From: Litoditis marina
Lineage: Eukaryota; Nematoda; Chromadorea; Rhabditida; Rhabditidae
Assembly: GCA_964036275.1 (NCBI GenBank)
Contig: OZ038435.1
Coordinates: 3,162,001-3,226,000, forward strand
Length of the DNA: 64,000 bases
Direction of reading: 5' to 3'
This document shows positions 13,119 to 24,477 of the stretch, one piece after another. How positions within the stretch are numbered: position 1 is the first letter of the stretch; the number at the start of each line of letters is the position of its first letter. Under the pieces are notes generated by a model. That model was given only the letters and a program-made list of their open reading frames with translations, was not told the DNA's origin and made no database searches. The translations under genes and the position numbers were made by a program.

Positions 13119-16100
13119 ATGCCATCCGACGCAAAGAAAGCACGCGATGCCGCTAAGAAAGCAGCAGCAAAAAGAGGAAAGGGATCAGGAAAGAAGGTAG
13201 AGGAAACCTCCACTCCTACTAATGGAACGACGAATGGTCAAATCAACGGCGTGAACACCGTTGAAGGTATGTTTTTACTGTTCCACTTTGTTGTACTTTG
13301 AAGAAGTCGATACCGAAATATTAACTCGATCCTCGTTTATACACATATATGTGGTATATCGTATATGTTCGATATATTTCTTTCAACATTTCCACTCTGT
13401 GAGGCCCTAGTGATGGGTGTGAATAACGTGAATCAAAAAGTTCTCGCCGAACTGCTTGAATCTAACGGAACGTGATACGTGAAGTTCCTCAGAAAATTAG
13501 ACCTGAGAGTTTTGATATTCTAGCACTTCTATTTTTGTTAACTTGAATTCATACCATTTTCCCTGTATTTAATTGAAAGTTGAATATGCCGTGAAAAGTA
13601 AAAATATCTGGAGGTTCCGGTTCATAATCATAAAGCTGATGTGCGTTGGTCGATTTATCATACTTTCTAAGCACTTGTGTGCGCGATTTGAAGAAAGTTT
13701 ATGCTCAGAGAGAGAGCTTTAAACGAAGTGGAATTTTTATACATCTATTGGTTTTTAGAAATTGTTGACAAGGCGGCCGAAGTGCTCAAGAACATTGAGC
13801 TGGAAAACGCGCAAGCTCGCTCTGTAGCTGGTGCGTTGACCTCCGACCGTAAAGGATTGGATCACAAAGTTGAAGGATTTACAGTGAGTTCTACGTGGGT
13901 TTTCCGTGTTCCCTGTCTGAGTGAAAAAGCAATCGTAACAAGATAGTGTAACGATTTCCATATCCTGAATAGTTTTTCAATAGTAAACGAGTATACAGAA
14001 ATCTTGAGGAATTGTGACATCAGCCTTCTATTCATATAACAGTAAAGTTGTCCGAATAGTCAGAAAAATTCGAAAAACGGACTATTCAGCCGAAAAGAAG
14101 ACAATCGGTCTACTTTTGATGAAAAATTCTTAATTTTCACCTGTTTACATCTGAAAACGGCCTACTTTTGGTAGCGTAGTCGGACCTTACTGGGGTATGC
14201 TTCTATTTAAAACCATAGTGGTTGTCACTTCTTAAATGCTTGTACCCCACAACCCACGGTCTATCGCATACCGCACAATTTCTAGTTATTCATCTAGAAC
14301 TAGAGTTCGTCCAGTAAGCGGTCAAGATAATTGAGAAGTTGGTGAGGACCTGGTGAATTGGTATTCATTCAACGGTTTTGTAGATCACCTTCCATGGTCG
14401 TGAAATTGTTGTGGACACTAAGCTGGAGTTGAACAGAGGTCGCCGTTATGGACTTATTGGTTTAAACGGCAGTGGTAAGTTATTTGTAGTTATATATATT
14501 TTAAAAAAAAATCCTGCATTCCTGGTATGAAATAGCCTCAGTTTCAACATCAACAGAGATGAACAATACATTATAATTGTCTTGTTGTGATTTTGAGCTG
14601 TTGCTGTGCGCAATAAATTGATAACGGAATCTGTAGCCTTATTTCGTAGGCTCAAACCTCAAACAGCGAGCCGGGTACGCTATTTGAGCAAAATTCGAAT
14701 AGCGTTATACAGACCACTCACTTTTCTCATATCGTCCTTGTGTGTAAAAATGGTGAGTGATTAGCAAACACTATAACGCAATAATCGTAGTCTCCATCAG
14801 ACGATTCTTGCAATTTTGCTCAAATAGCTTACCCGGCTCAGGACAATACGGCCACTGAAGTGATTTTTCTGAGTACTGGTCAATACAGTTTTCAGTTTTA
14901 CATTCTAAATTTTTGCAGGAAAATCCACACTGATGCATGCCATTTACAACAAAGAAACGCCCATTCCCGAATCTGCTGATATGTACTTGGTGAGTAAAGT
15001 TGTGCATATGGGATGCGTTTACTTTTACTGCAGTTTTGGGTTGAGATTGAGTGGGGTCTATGGTTAAAAAGGTTCGGGTACATTTTCTCCTGCTTTTCTT
15101 CTTTTCCCAATTGCCTCACACTTAACCACTATAGCTCTTTGTGATTCTCTCACACAGGTTTTTGGTTAAGGTCGACCGTGAAATGCCAGCCACCGAAATG
15201 ACGGCCCTCCAGGCAGTAGTTGACGTTGACGCGGAAAGAAAGTTGCTCGAGCATAGAGCGGAAGTGTTGGCGAGCTGTACCGATGACGGTAAGAACAACA
15301 CATATTACAGAACTAGCTGGTTGTTGGTGAACTGCGAGAAGATTTTAGCATGAACGTTTTTTCTAACGGTCAAAATTCTCTACATGGTGTTAGATTATAT
15401 CACGTGATTTTGTTAGACGACTAACCGAACGTCTGCATCACTTTCACCCTCAATGGTCGATGGATTTCAGATTACGTATTATATTCGTGTGTTTTAAGAG
15501 AGCCAGGAAGAGCTGATGGATATCTATGAACGTCTCGATGAAATGGACGCCAGTTTGGCCGAGAAGCATGCAGCCGAGCTCCTTCACGGTCTCGGATTCA
15601 CAAGGACTATGCAAATGAAGAAGTGCAAAGACTTTTCCGGTTTGTTGAATATTTTTTGAGTTCTCATAATTTCACTGATGTTATCCGAAGACCGAAGCTC
15701 TGTTCACACTCCAGTAGTCCTGAGTGACTATTCTATAAAAACGAATCTTGTTTTTGATTTTTTTTTCAAATCTGATTTTGTATCAACAATTTTCCTTTTA
15801 TTGACGAAAACTTTATTTTTCTCACTGCTTCCTGGTTCCCACAACTTGAATAGGACTACACGTCGTCAAAAAAGTGCTTCTACTAAAGAGTAACCTGAGT
15901 TGACTGATAATAATACTGAACACCTAGTAAAATTTCAGGAGGATGGAGAATGCGAATCGCATTAGCGAGAGCGTTGTTCTTGAAACCCTCGATCCTTTTG
16001 TTGGACGAGCCTACCAATCATCTTGATCTGGAAGCTTGTGTATGGTTGGAAGAGGAGTTGAGCAAATATAAGAGAACACTGCTGATTGTCTCCCACTCTC

Positions 16101-19100
16101 AAGATTTCATGAATGGAGTCTGCACTAACATCATTCATCTTTTCCAGAAGAAGTTGGTGTATTACTCGGTAAGTGTCTTTTCAGCAAATTATCATGTAAG
16201 TGAACTTCACTTTAATCAGCGGCAGCGCGTATATGTTTCAAAGAGTCGGCAGCTCGAACAAAAGTTCACCGAAAAATACGAAATTATTCTCCACATACGT
16301 AAGGCGACTTTGTTTTACACGGAAATTAATTGAAAATCGGGTGTTTTACCTGGGTTACTAAACTACAAAACAGGGCCGGAGATTCGGTTTTCACCAGTAA
16401 AATTCGACTTTTGTGGAAATTAGGGTGGTTCAAAATTTGTATTGTAGGAAAAACGGGTGATTCAGTGGAGCATCTAACAAAGTCTCACTACGTTTGATTC
16501 TCCAAAATTCCAAAAATCCGCAAATATCACCATAATTTATAACATTTTCGGCCTTGTCAGGGCCTTTACGACCCCCCCCCCCCCCCCTAAAAAATGTTGC
16601 ACGCGTGCAGCTTGCAGTCACACCTGCAATTAGGATCATCGTGGGGTGTACTATTTCATGAAAATAGAGTCAATCAAAGTAGTGTTTTTTACTCTATTTC
16701 AGGGTAACTACGACCAGTTCGTGAAAACCAGAGATGAGTTGTTGGAAAATCAGCAGAAGAGATACAACTGGGAACAGTCGCAACTCCAAAACATGAAGGT
16801 ATGTACAGTACCCCCTTTGCAACGAAACAGTATATTTTTTAAACAAAATGTTCATTATTTGTCGACAGTGTGTAGGAAGGAAAATTAGGACAGGCGCCAT
16901 GAAGATCTTTTTTACGTTCTACAATGTCCACAGCATGATACTTAGAACAAGCGTGGCTGCAAAACAATTGTTTTCACAGCTGTTTTGTTTGCAAACTGTT
17001 TTCACAGCGCGGCTGTCATAGATATTGACTTTTTGTTCCTCTCGTCGTTAGAATTTGAAAAAAATACATTAAATTTTTCACTTGTATACTTTTAGGATTA
17101 TGTTGCTCGTTTCGGTCACGGTTCTGCAAAGTTGGCCCGTCAAGCTCAGTCCAAAGAAAAGACTATGGCTAAAATGATTGCCGACGGCCTCACGGAAAAG
17201 GCTTTTACAGAAACAGTACGTTCCGTTTTCATACACCAGCAAGGTTGTCCGAATAGTCAGAAAACTTCGAAAAACGGACTACTTTTCAGCCGAAAACATG
17301 AAAATCGGTCTACTTTTGATACAAAATTCAAAATTTTCACTTGTTCACATATGAAAACGGTTTACTTTTTGTCGCTTAGTCAGACCTTACTGGTGTATGT
17401 CCGTTTTTCATATTATGTATCAACGAACTCCGGGCCTTTTAGGCTGCATAGAGTCATTCTCAACAATAGCCATATTTAAAAAAAAAGGCTCTTCTGTTAC
17501 AAAGTTACAAGTGTCATGAACCATACTGTTTGGAGAATCTCATATTGGGCTAGTGTTGTTTATGGTTTCAGGGTTGGAAGATTGGGTCACTTCTTGTAGA
17601 AAATGAAAAGAAAACTTGTGGGTTCCGTCCCTTTCAGTTTGAAAGTTCGAAGAAGATTGTATGTAACAATCCAAATGAAACATGCCATACGCCAATATGA
17701 CTTTTTGACCTGAGACCATTCACGATTCGCAGTGTCCTCTTTTTATCCGTGCACCTATATAAAATAAATATTTGCAGGTGAAGCAGTTCTACTTCTTTGA
17801 CGCTGGAGAGATCCCACCCCCTGTCATTATGGTGCAACATGTCTCATTCCGGTACAACGAAACTACGGTATGTCGTGTTATTTGATTTCTATAAATGTGT
17901 CAATATCAATACCTACGCCATCGCCTACATGGTAAGAATGCGGATCAGACGTAGTGGAGATTTGGGCGGTAACTTAGTTTTTGTGTGAACAAGATAGCCA
18001 ATATTGAAAATTTAGCCCCAATCTCGGTAAATAGCGTTAATACCAGCATGGTGCTTTTGGTCACCATAACATTTATACATTTCAGTTAAATCATAATAAT
18101 AGGCGGCTGTAGTTGTGAACGTTCGGTGGGGTGTGGGTCTTGATGGAAAACTATGGAAAACTTTTTCAGCCATGGATCTACAAGGACGTCGACTTCGGAA
18201 TTGATTTAGACACCCGGATAGCTTTGGTCGGACCCAATGGAGCTGGAAAGTCAACTCTCTTGAAGCTGTTGTGTGCGGATGTCATGCCCACTGATGGTCT
18301 TATCAGAAGACATTCCCATTGCAAGATTGGCAGATACCATCAGGTATGTTTCTGATTAATAGAGCAGTGTTTCAGCGAACACGGAAATAGTGTTCGGCCT
18401 TCTCTTTCCACCCGTGTTCATAATGTGTATTGCATGTTTGTCTTTTGTCCCGCATGTCTATTGATTTGGTTTGTATGTTATTCGTTTTCATATATATAGT
18501 TTTTATCTTGACTTTGTTTGGCATAATCTCCTAGCAGAGTGGCTTTGATTTCTTCGCGTGCTTGGCGTTATGCCAATTTCAACTCTTTGTTAACGTTCTC
18601 TGCCTAACTCGTTCACGTCCGAAACCTGGAACTTTCGTCTTCATTCTTATTCCGTGGCGATTTCGTTCGGCTGGTTCTTCAACACTCTCAACGCCAAGAG
18701 TCTGAGGCGAGTTCTTTCAACAATTTATTTTTTTAAAGTTTTTATCATTTTCCAATTCTAAGGTTTCATTAAAGTTCAAAATGTTTTGCGAGGATGGGGA
18801 AAATGTTCTCAATTTTATATTTTCAGTGAACAAACATGACTGATGATCTGATCAGCAAAAATCTCGTGACTGCTGTAACTCAAAACTCTTCGGCGACTTC
18901 ACGCCCAGTGGGTTCCACTATAATTTCTCCCGCCCCCACCGAGGTTGCCACTGCGGTGCCATTAAATCAAGGTTCGCGCACATTATATTGATTAACTTTG
19001 TGTTGGTAAAATACATCATTATGACCTATTTATCTTTAAAAGGCAATTATGGCGTCGTCTTAGCTATTGAATAATTTTTTCTAAATTCCCTGCTCCTGCT

Positions 19101-22100
19101 AAAAATATATCTTCATACGTGGATAAAATAGTCATTGAAAGTTTTTTCAGGTGTCTCTTTATCTTCTGAACTCATAGTCGATGATTCAAACGGAGGTCAA
19201 AAGGACGCAAAGTGAGAACTGTTTTTCTTTCTGTCACTTCAACGTAGGTAACTGACGAATAATGCGGTGTTTATTTACAAATTCCTAGAATGCGTCTACT
19301 ATGTGATATGTGACGAAAGAATCAGGCATTTCGCAACACTACACATTTGGCGGTTGGTGTGTTATTGAATTCAATTATTTCAGGGTTATCGATGTTGACG
19401 GAATTGTTACGGATCCAAAATCTGGTTAGTACTCGCTTTTTTGTCTTTTTAATTGAGAAGAATCAGTACTCCTGCGAGCACAATTGAAACTAACATTCCT
19501 TTTTCCTTTCAAATTCTCAGATTTAGGTAGGGTGTGTCGTGCATTTCATTTCAGAAGCAGTTTTTGTACTCGTAGTTGGTAGTGACCACCTAGTCATATA
19601 ATATTAAAGTTTTTTTTTCAATAGTTCGAGATAACATCTTTGCTTAATTTTCCAGAAGATGCCGTATCCAAGTCTGGTCGAAAGAAAAAGAAGAGAGGTG
19701 GATCCACTCGAAGATTTCACGTTCGTAACAAGGTGAAGCTTTCCTGTGAATTGAACTAGTTGGGAAAATAACATGTTTCCCATGCCTTTTCATGACTCTA
19801 TCTCGGATAGAGTCAGAACACATGCTTGTTTAACGGGTTAAGAGTACATACTGGAGAAACCATCACACTGGGCAATTATTTAATCTTTTCTTTGGATGAT
19901 TGGGTCACGATAGAAGCGTAATGAGTTGATCTGGTGTTTTTATAGTTATTTCATGTAACGTTCGTATTTTCTCAGCCGACAATACTGAACTTTCGTGTAT
20001 TGGAGGAGCAGTCCGATCTAGCTCGCTGTCAGCTGGTTCTTTGCAATATATCGGAGAGATACTTGCATTTTTCTCTGAAGAGCAGCCCGGGCAGCAACGT
20101 TGTGGTTAGTTGACTCGTTTTTACCAAATGTGTGATATAACACTTTTCGTCTTTTGATTGACTCACTCTTACATCATGAAAATTCAATATTACATTTACA
20201 GGCATTACCTTTCGGGGATGCTCACATTGCTCCGCACGCACAAATTCGTCTCACGCTCACATGGACAAAACTGGAGTGCTACCCCACATGGAAGGAGGCT
20301 CGTCAACCTAAAATTCTGCTCACGACTCGTTTCCTCGATGCCAATAACACTACGGATCATTCGAAAACACATACCAGGCTCATGGTACGTTTTATTCTGT
20401 TATAGTTAAACTTAAACCAGACACAGGGCGACTTTGTTGGATGCTTCATTAAATCACGCTCATTTCTTTCAAATCAGGATTTGAAACCCCGAATTTCGCC
20501 AACAGTCGCACTCTCCTGATGAAAACTGTTTTGTAGTTTGGTTGCTCAAATGAAGCACCTGATTTTCAATAATTCTATGTACACAACAAATTCGCCGTAT
20601 GACTTAGAGATCGATCTTCAATTTTCTGACAAGCAGTGTTAAATTACTGTCAACCAAGTGAAAGTAAGTGTGGAACAAGAGGAATTATTTTTCTTACGAG
20701 GCAGCCTCATTTTTCTTCGCATTTCTAGCATTCAACTTTGTTCGTGCGGCCTTTTTTAAACCTATGAACCTTATTCAGGGACGTGTTTCAACCGGCAAGA
20801 CATGTACAGCAGCGGATGCGCCGGTCGAGCAGTTGCTTTTGGATGCGGTCGGGAAAAACGTGGAGTATGTTTTACTTAGTATGTACCCACTAGCCACGAA
20901 CCATTGAACAATTTTTACCCTTTTGCATAAGTGGTCGTAAACAGTGTTAACTTCCCGCTATTCTACTACTAGTAACATCGATATATTTTTTTAGTTCAAT
21001 CAGTTAGCGTGAGTTTTGTTATAAGGGACATTTAGAAAATATTTCGCTTTCGAAGAATTAAATGCTGCTTCTGGTTGTTAGCAAATTCAGGAAGTTCAGC
21101 TCACATATTAGTAGTCTTTAATTTGAGTACATTACCCTTATTCGAAGATACAATATTATTATCATGTCTTATTTGATCTCTTTCCAGACGGGCTGATGTC
21201 AGCCATGATAAATGCCCCTCGAAGAAAGCTGAGGTCAACAAGAAGGACAATGGTGTCGCTTCCCAATTGGCAGATTTTGTCAACAGCTTGACCGATCGCG
21301 GCCTTTTTGCCCTCTTCCTGATTCTGGCGGTCCTCGTGATCATTTGCACGGGAGGCAGAAAATGATTTCGTAGATGTGTTTCTATGCTTACTAATTGTGC
21401 ATTTCCATGTGATCCATTCGCTTAGTGTATTGTGCATGCAGTGACTGAGAGTTGCGTTTGAAGATAGTCATCTCAGAACACCACGATATTTGTACGCTCC
21501 AAACACGTTTCTCTGTCACTTGTCCTCTTTTTGTCCGCATGATTCTACTGTACCGTCCCTTGCTTCTCCACTCCGAATCGCATGTGCTATCCAATAAACT
21601 ACGTGTGTGTATTATTGAAAATGCTCTGCAACCACCCAATCACAGTCACTCTTCTCTAATCGGCATTTTCGGTCGTTGTCATAACGTATCAGCTCAGACT
21701 GCATTATCTTCGTTAGTTTGCTGATGTTTTGAAGTTCCAATTGAGCGTGTCACTCACATCAAACTCCAGTTTATTGCATATATTTGCACGCAAAACTCAG
21801 TCAAGCGTTGTGTAGACTGTCTGACTTGTGATTTCTGGCTATTTATATGAGCACTTCCTCACTAGTTACTTGCACAATGGCACGCAACAGATCATGGCTA
21901 GAACTGATCTTATGTACTATCCACAAGCTCACGAATGATTCCCTAAAATTGTGGTGTGATGTGTGTCCTAAACAGCATAACGTTTACATCAGTTTTCGGT
22001 TTTACATTCAAACAAAACGTCACAGTAACTAAAGACCGAACGAAAGACCGAATTCAAGATAGCGTGATCGTGATTATAAAAACAAAATTGACCTCCGTAC

Positions 22101-22903
22101 ATTGAGGATTACATATTTTGCTTTTCAGCATTTGCACGAAGAACTTCCTCTCGAAAAATCGGCTCTCGACTTCATGATGTCGGAATTCCCAGACATCAAG
22201 GAGAAAGAAGAGATGCGCAAAGTTGTTGGTCGTTACGGAATCACTGGCAGAGAACAGGTATTCTAAATTTTCCTTTCACGTCTCAGCTGGCATAACCATC
22301 CGAAGCGGAAGAAGTAGACCGATATGCGATGTTATGGTAAGACTACCAGTCTATGTCATACTATTGTGGTCGGTTATTTTCTGCAGTAGTTGATTCATAA
22401 TTTCAAGAGGAAACAACGAATATATGTTAATATGTGTTTAGGTGTGTCCCATGAAGCAGCTCTCGGACGGACAGCGTTGTCGTGTGTCATTCGCGTGGCT
22501 CGCCTGGCAGCAGCCCCATCTCCTTCTTCTTGACGAACCTACCAATCATCTCGATATGGAGTCGATTGACGCACTTGCTGAAGCCATCAACTGCTTCCCC
22601 GGAGGAATGATCCTCGTTTCTCACGATTTCAGACTGGTTAGCCAGGTGAGTGGCTGTTTTTGGCTTTCTTGGTGTTTGATACTGTGAAAGAGTTATTATA
22701 TGTATGAATTATTTCTTGTAAATCAGCGCTTGGTATACTATCTCACGTTGTTTTATTTGCAGGTTGCTCAGGAAATTTGGATTTGTGATCACCAATGTAT
22801 CACAAAGTGGCAGGGCGATATCTTCTCATTCAAACAGCATCTCCGCAAGCAGATCGACAAAGAGGCTGCCTCCAGAGATAAAGCCGTTGTTAGAGAGCGT
22901 TAA
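13119..22903 (+). CDS. abcf-2: ABC-F family ATPase, ABCF2-type
   Basis: Fourteen exons: 13119-13266, 13759-13883, 14384-14474, 14919-14989, 15171-15288, 15499-15639, 15939-16168, 16703-16798, 17096-17215, 17778-17867, 18170-18343, 22129-22257, 22442-22645, 22763-22903, giving 625 residues (human ABCF2 about 623). It is a soluble twin-cassette ATPase with no membrane domain; ABC-F proteins work at ribosomes in translation or ribosome assembly. Seen: lysine/alanine-rich N terminus; Walker A GLNGSGKST 117-125; signature FSGGW near 230; Walker [12 protein letters not shown]; linker [17 protein letters not shown]; second Walker [10 protein letters not shown] 431-439; signature LSDGQ 518-522; second [11 protein letters not shown]. 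Both sites look catalytically complete. The acceptors of exons 5 and 6 are AAG, forced by frame. Intron 11 is 3.8 kb and contains another complete gene. Start chosen at MPSD as in the human protein; an in-frame upstream ATG at 13068 lies before a TATCAG acceptor. Confidence 0.96.
14034..14199. mobile_element. Small inverted-repeat element, ATACACC family, copy 1
   Basis: Matches the 17230-17399 element over its length: TTGTCCGAATAGTCAGAAAA, then TCGAAAAACGGACTA, TCGGTCTACTTTTGAT, ending in GGACCTTACTGGGGTATG. It lies in abcf-2 intron 2; the ends are worn compared with copy 2. Confidence 0.75.
14667..14840. mobile_element. Inverted-repeat element in abcf-2 intron 3
   Basis: GAGCCGGGTACGCTATTTGA followed by GCAAAATT on the left is matched inverted by the right end (AATTTTGC, then TCAAATAGCTTACCCGGCTC). 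This is about 28 bp of terminal repeat with one mismatch and a roughly 120-bp interior. Typical of a MITE; single copy here. Confidence 0.75.
16563..16588. repeat. Poly-C tract
   Basis: About 17 C in a row inside abcf-2 intron 7. Similar C or G homopolymers occur at about 29203, 39927 and 50082. Confidence 0.8.
17230..17399. mobile_element. Small inverted-repeat element, ATACACC family, copy 2
   Basis: Best preserved copy: the ends CATACACCAGCAAGGT and ACCTTACTGGTGTATG form a 16-bp inverted repeat with one mismatch around about 140 bases. In abcf-2 intron 9. Termini containing TA suggest a Tc1/mariner-type non-autonomous element, but this is inference. Confidence 0.8.
18836..21365 (+). CDS. 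Tail-anchored protein with MSP/VAP-like domain, nested in abcf-2 intron
   Basis: Eight exons join in phase: 18836-18971, 19151-19211, 19384-19424, 19656-19732, 19976-20104, 20202-20384, 20779-20864, 21188-21365, giving 296 residues. All lie inside abcf-2 intron 11 on the same strand. The N terminus is low-complexity; [14 protein letters not shown] near 90-103 is very basic. Exons 5 and 6 read like the beta-sandwich of major sperm protein/VAP domains ([43 protein letters not shown]). The end [20 protein letters not shown] is a membrane segment followed by RK, so the protein should be tail-anchored in the ER or a similar membrane. The start follows a TATATTTTCAG acceptor by seven bases, and an AATAAA lies 230 bases after the stop, so the gene seems to have its own transcript. 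The domain name is by eye only; gene reality is surer than family. Confidence 0.8.
21593..21598 (+). terminator. Polyadenylation signal of nested gene
   Basis: AATAAA 228 bases after the stop of the nested tail-anchored protein gene, still inside abcf-2 intron 11. Its use would have to be suppressed for full-length abcf-2 mRNA to be made. Confidence 0.55.
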
Positions 22904-23485
22904 GACATCATATGAATTGTATCAATTTATTTACTCCTTCATGCTATTCTCTCGTAGCAAACTTGTTTTCGTTTCTAAAACGGTTTTTACTTGTTATTGG
23001 GCACTCCATCGCTCATTTGGGTTCAATGAGACCAGTGCATATTCTTTCATATCTCCGGTGTGTTAGCAATTTGTTACATGCCTACTAGTTGTTGTGTTTG
23101 AGTCGTGCTGAGGTTTGTCTCGGTGAAGTTCCAATTGTTAGATTCGCGACATCTGGTTTCTTCTAGGTTTTCCAATTGTTCTTCCCTATTGTTCCACCTC
23201 TGATCATTGTATGATCACTGTTTGCTTACGTCTGCGGTATGAAGTTCTGATGATATACGTGTTCATTTTGTTACACAAGTTATTGCTATCGATATTTCGA
23301 GTGTTCGAAGCCATACTCACATGGTGACGCGACAAAGTCATTCAAGTTGACTACACTCAATATATAATGATATATAATGATAATATGAGCAGTGTTTTGT
23401 ACAATCGAAAAATATTTCCGTTTTAAGGACTGCCTAGCTAGTGCTACGAATTGCATCGACTTTCCAGCCGTAAGTTTTGGTTTCA

Positions 23486-23491
23486 AATAAA
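23486..23491 (+). terminator. Candidate polyadenylation signal of abcf-2
   Basis: AATAAA in TTTCAAATAAAATTC about 580 bases after the abcf-2 stop. Nearer non-canonical signals cannot be ruled out. Confidence 0.35.
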
Positions 23492-23619
23492 ATTCACGAC
23501 TAAACGCTCAACGCAGTAATCCTATCATCGACTTATACAGTTGTCAGTTTATTTGTGATTCAGCGGTTCAGATTAGTGGACATTGAACATCGTGCGTCTG
23601 TTGTAGAAATGGTCTATTT

Positions 23620-24477
23620 TAGGGTTGTTAATCGAGTTCAAAATTTCGAGTTTTCGAGTTTTTGGAAATTTCGAGTTTTCGAGTTTTGGGAAATTTCGAG
23701 TTTTCGAGTTATCGAGTTTTCGGGTTTTGAAAAATTTCGAGTTTTGAAAAATTTCGAGTTTTCGAGTTTTCGAGTTTTACTAGTTTTGGGAAATTTCGAG
23801 TTTTCGAGTTTCGAGTTCGACTCAACTCGAAAATTTTCGAGTTTTGAGTGTTTTTGGACCCAAAAGAGACATTTTTCGAGTCCGAAATTTTGATTTTCGA
23901 GTTTTCGCGTTCAAAATTTCGAGTTTTGGGAAATTTCGAGTTTTCGAATTTTGGAAAATTTCGAGGGGAAAATTGAAGTATCGCCCCCCACTTTAGTTGA
24001 GTCCCCCCCGTAGCACTTCAACCCCCCACCCAAGCTAAAACCTGAAAATCTAGGAGAGGGGGGGGGGGGTCAAAATTCAACTTCGACATTTACTATTTAC
24101 CCCCCACTTGGGTCGGCGGGGGGTAGAACTTCAATGGTGGGGGGTCAAACTTCAACGAGTGGGGGGCTGAACTTCAATACCGGAAATGTTTACTTTTTAC
24201 CCCCCACCCTCAAACTTTTGTATTGCAGGTGATAAATTGAATTATAACCCCCCGGTGGGGGGGGGTCAAACTACAATTCCCCAAACGCAATACAAGTTCA
24301 AAAAGGTGGGGGGTAAAAAGTCAATGTTCCCAATTTCGAGTTTTCGAGTTTTCACTTTTTGGAAAATTTCGAGTTTTCGAGTTTTGAGAAATTTCGAGTT
24401 TCGAGTTCGACTCAACTCGAAAATTTTCGAGTTTTTTCGAGTCGAGTCGAGTTTCGAGTTCGATTTTAACAACCCTA
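23620..24477. mobile_element. hAT-like non-autonomous element with TTTTCGAG array
   Basis: It starts TAGGGTTGTTAA and ends TTAACAACCCTA, and is flanked on both sides by GTCTATTT (23612-23619 and 24478-24485), an exact 8-base duplication as made by hAT transposases. The interior is a tandem array of units around TTTTCGAGTTTTCGAG, interrupted by a second element at 23966-24331. No transposase frame is present. A 73-base relative lies at 35495-35567. Confidence 0.85.
23966..24331. mobile_element. C/G-tract MITE (GGGAAAATTG family), copy 1
   Basis: Ends GGGAAAATTGAAG and GTCAATGTTCCC. The interior has long runs of C and G with conserved pieces such as AAGCTAAAACCTGA and CCCCAAACGCAATACAA. It is nested in the TTTTCGAG array, with AATTTCGAG on both sides, though the array repeats that word anyway. 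Other copies are at 26896 and 45458. Confidence 0.85.
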
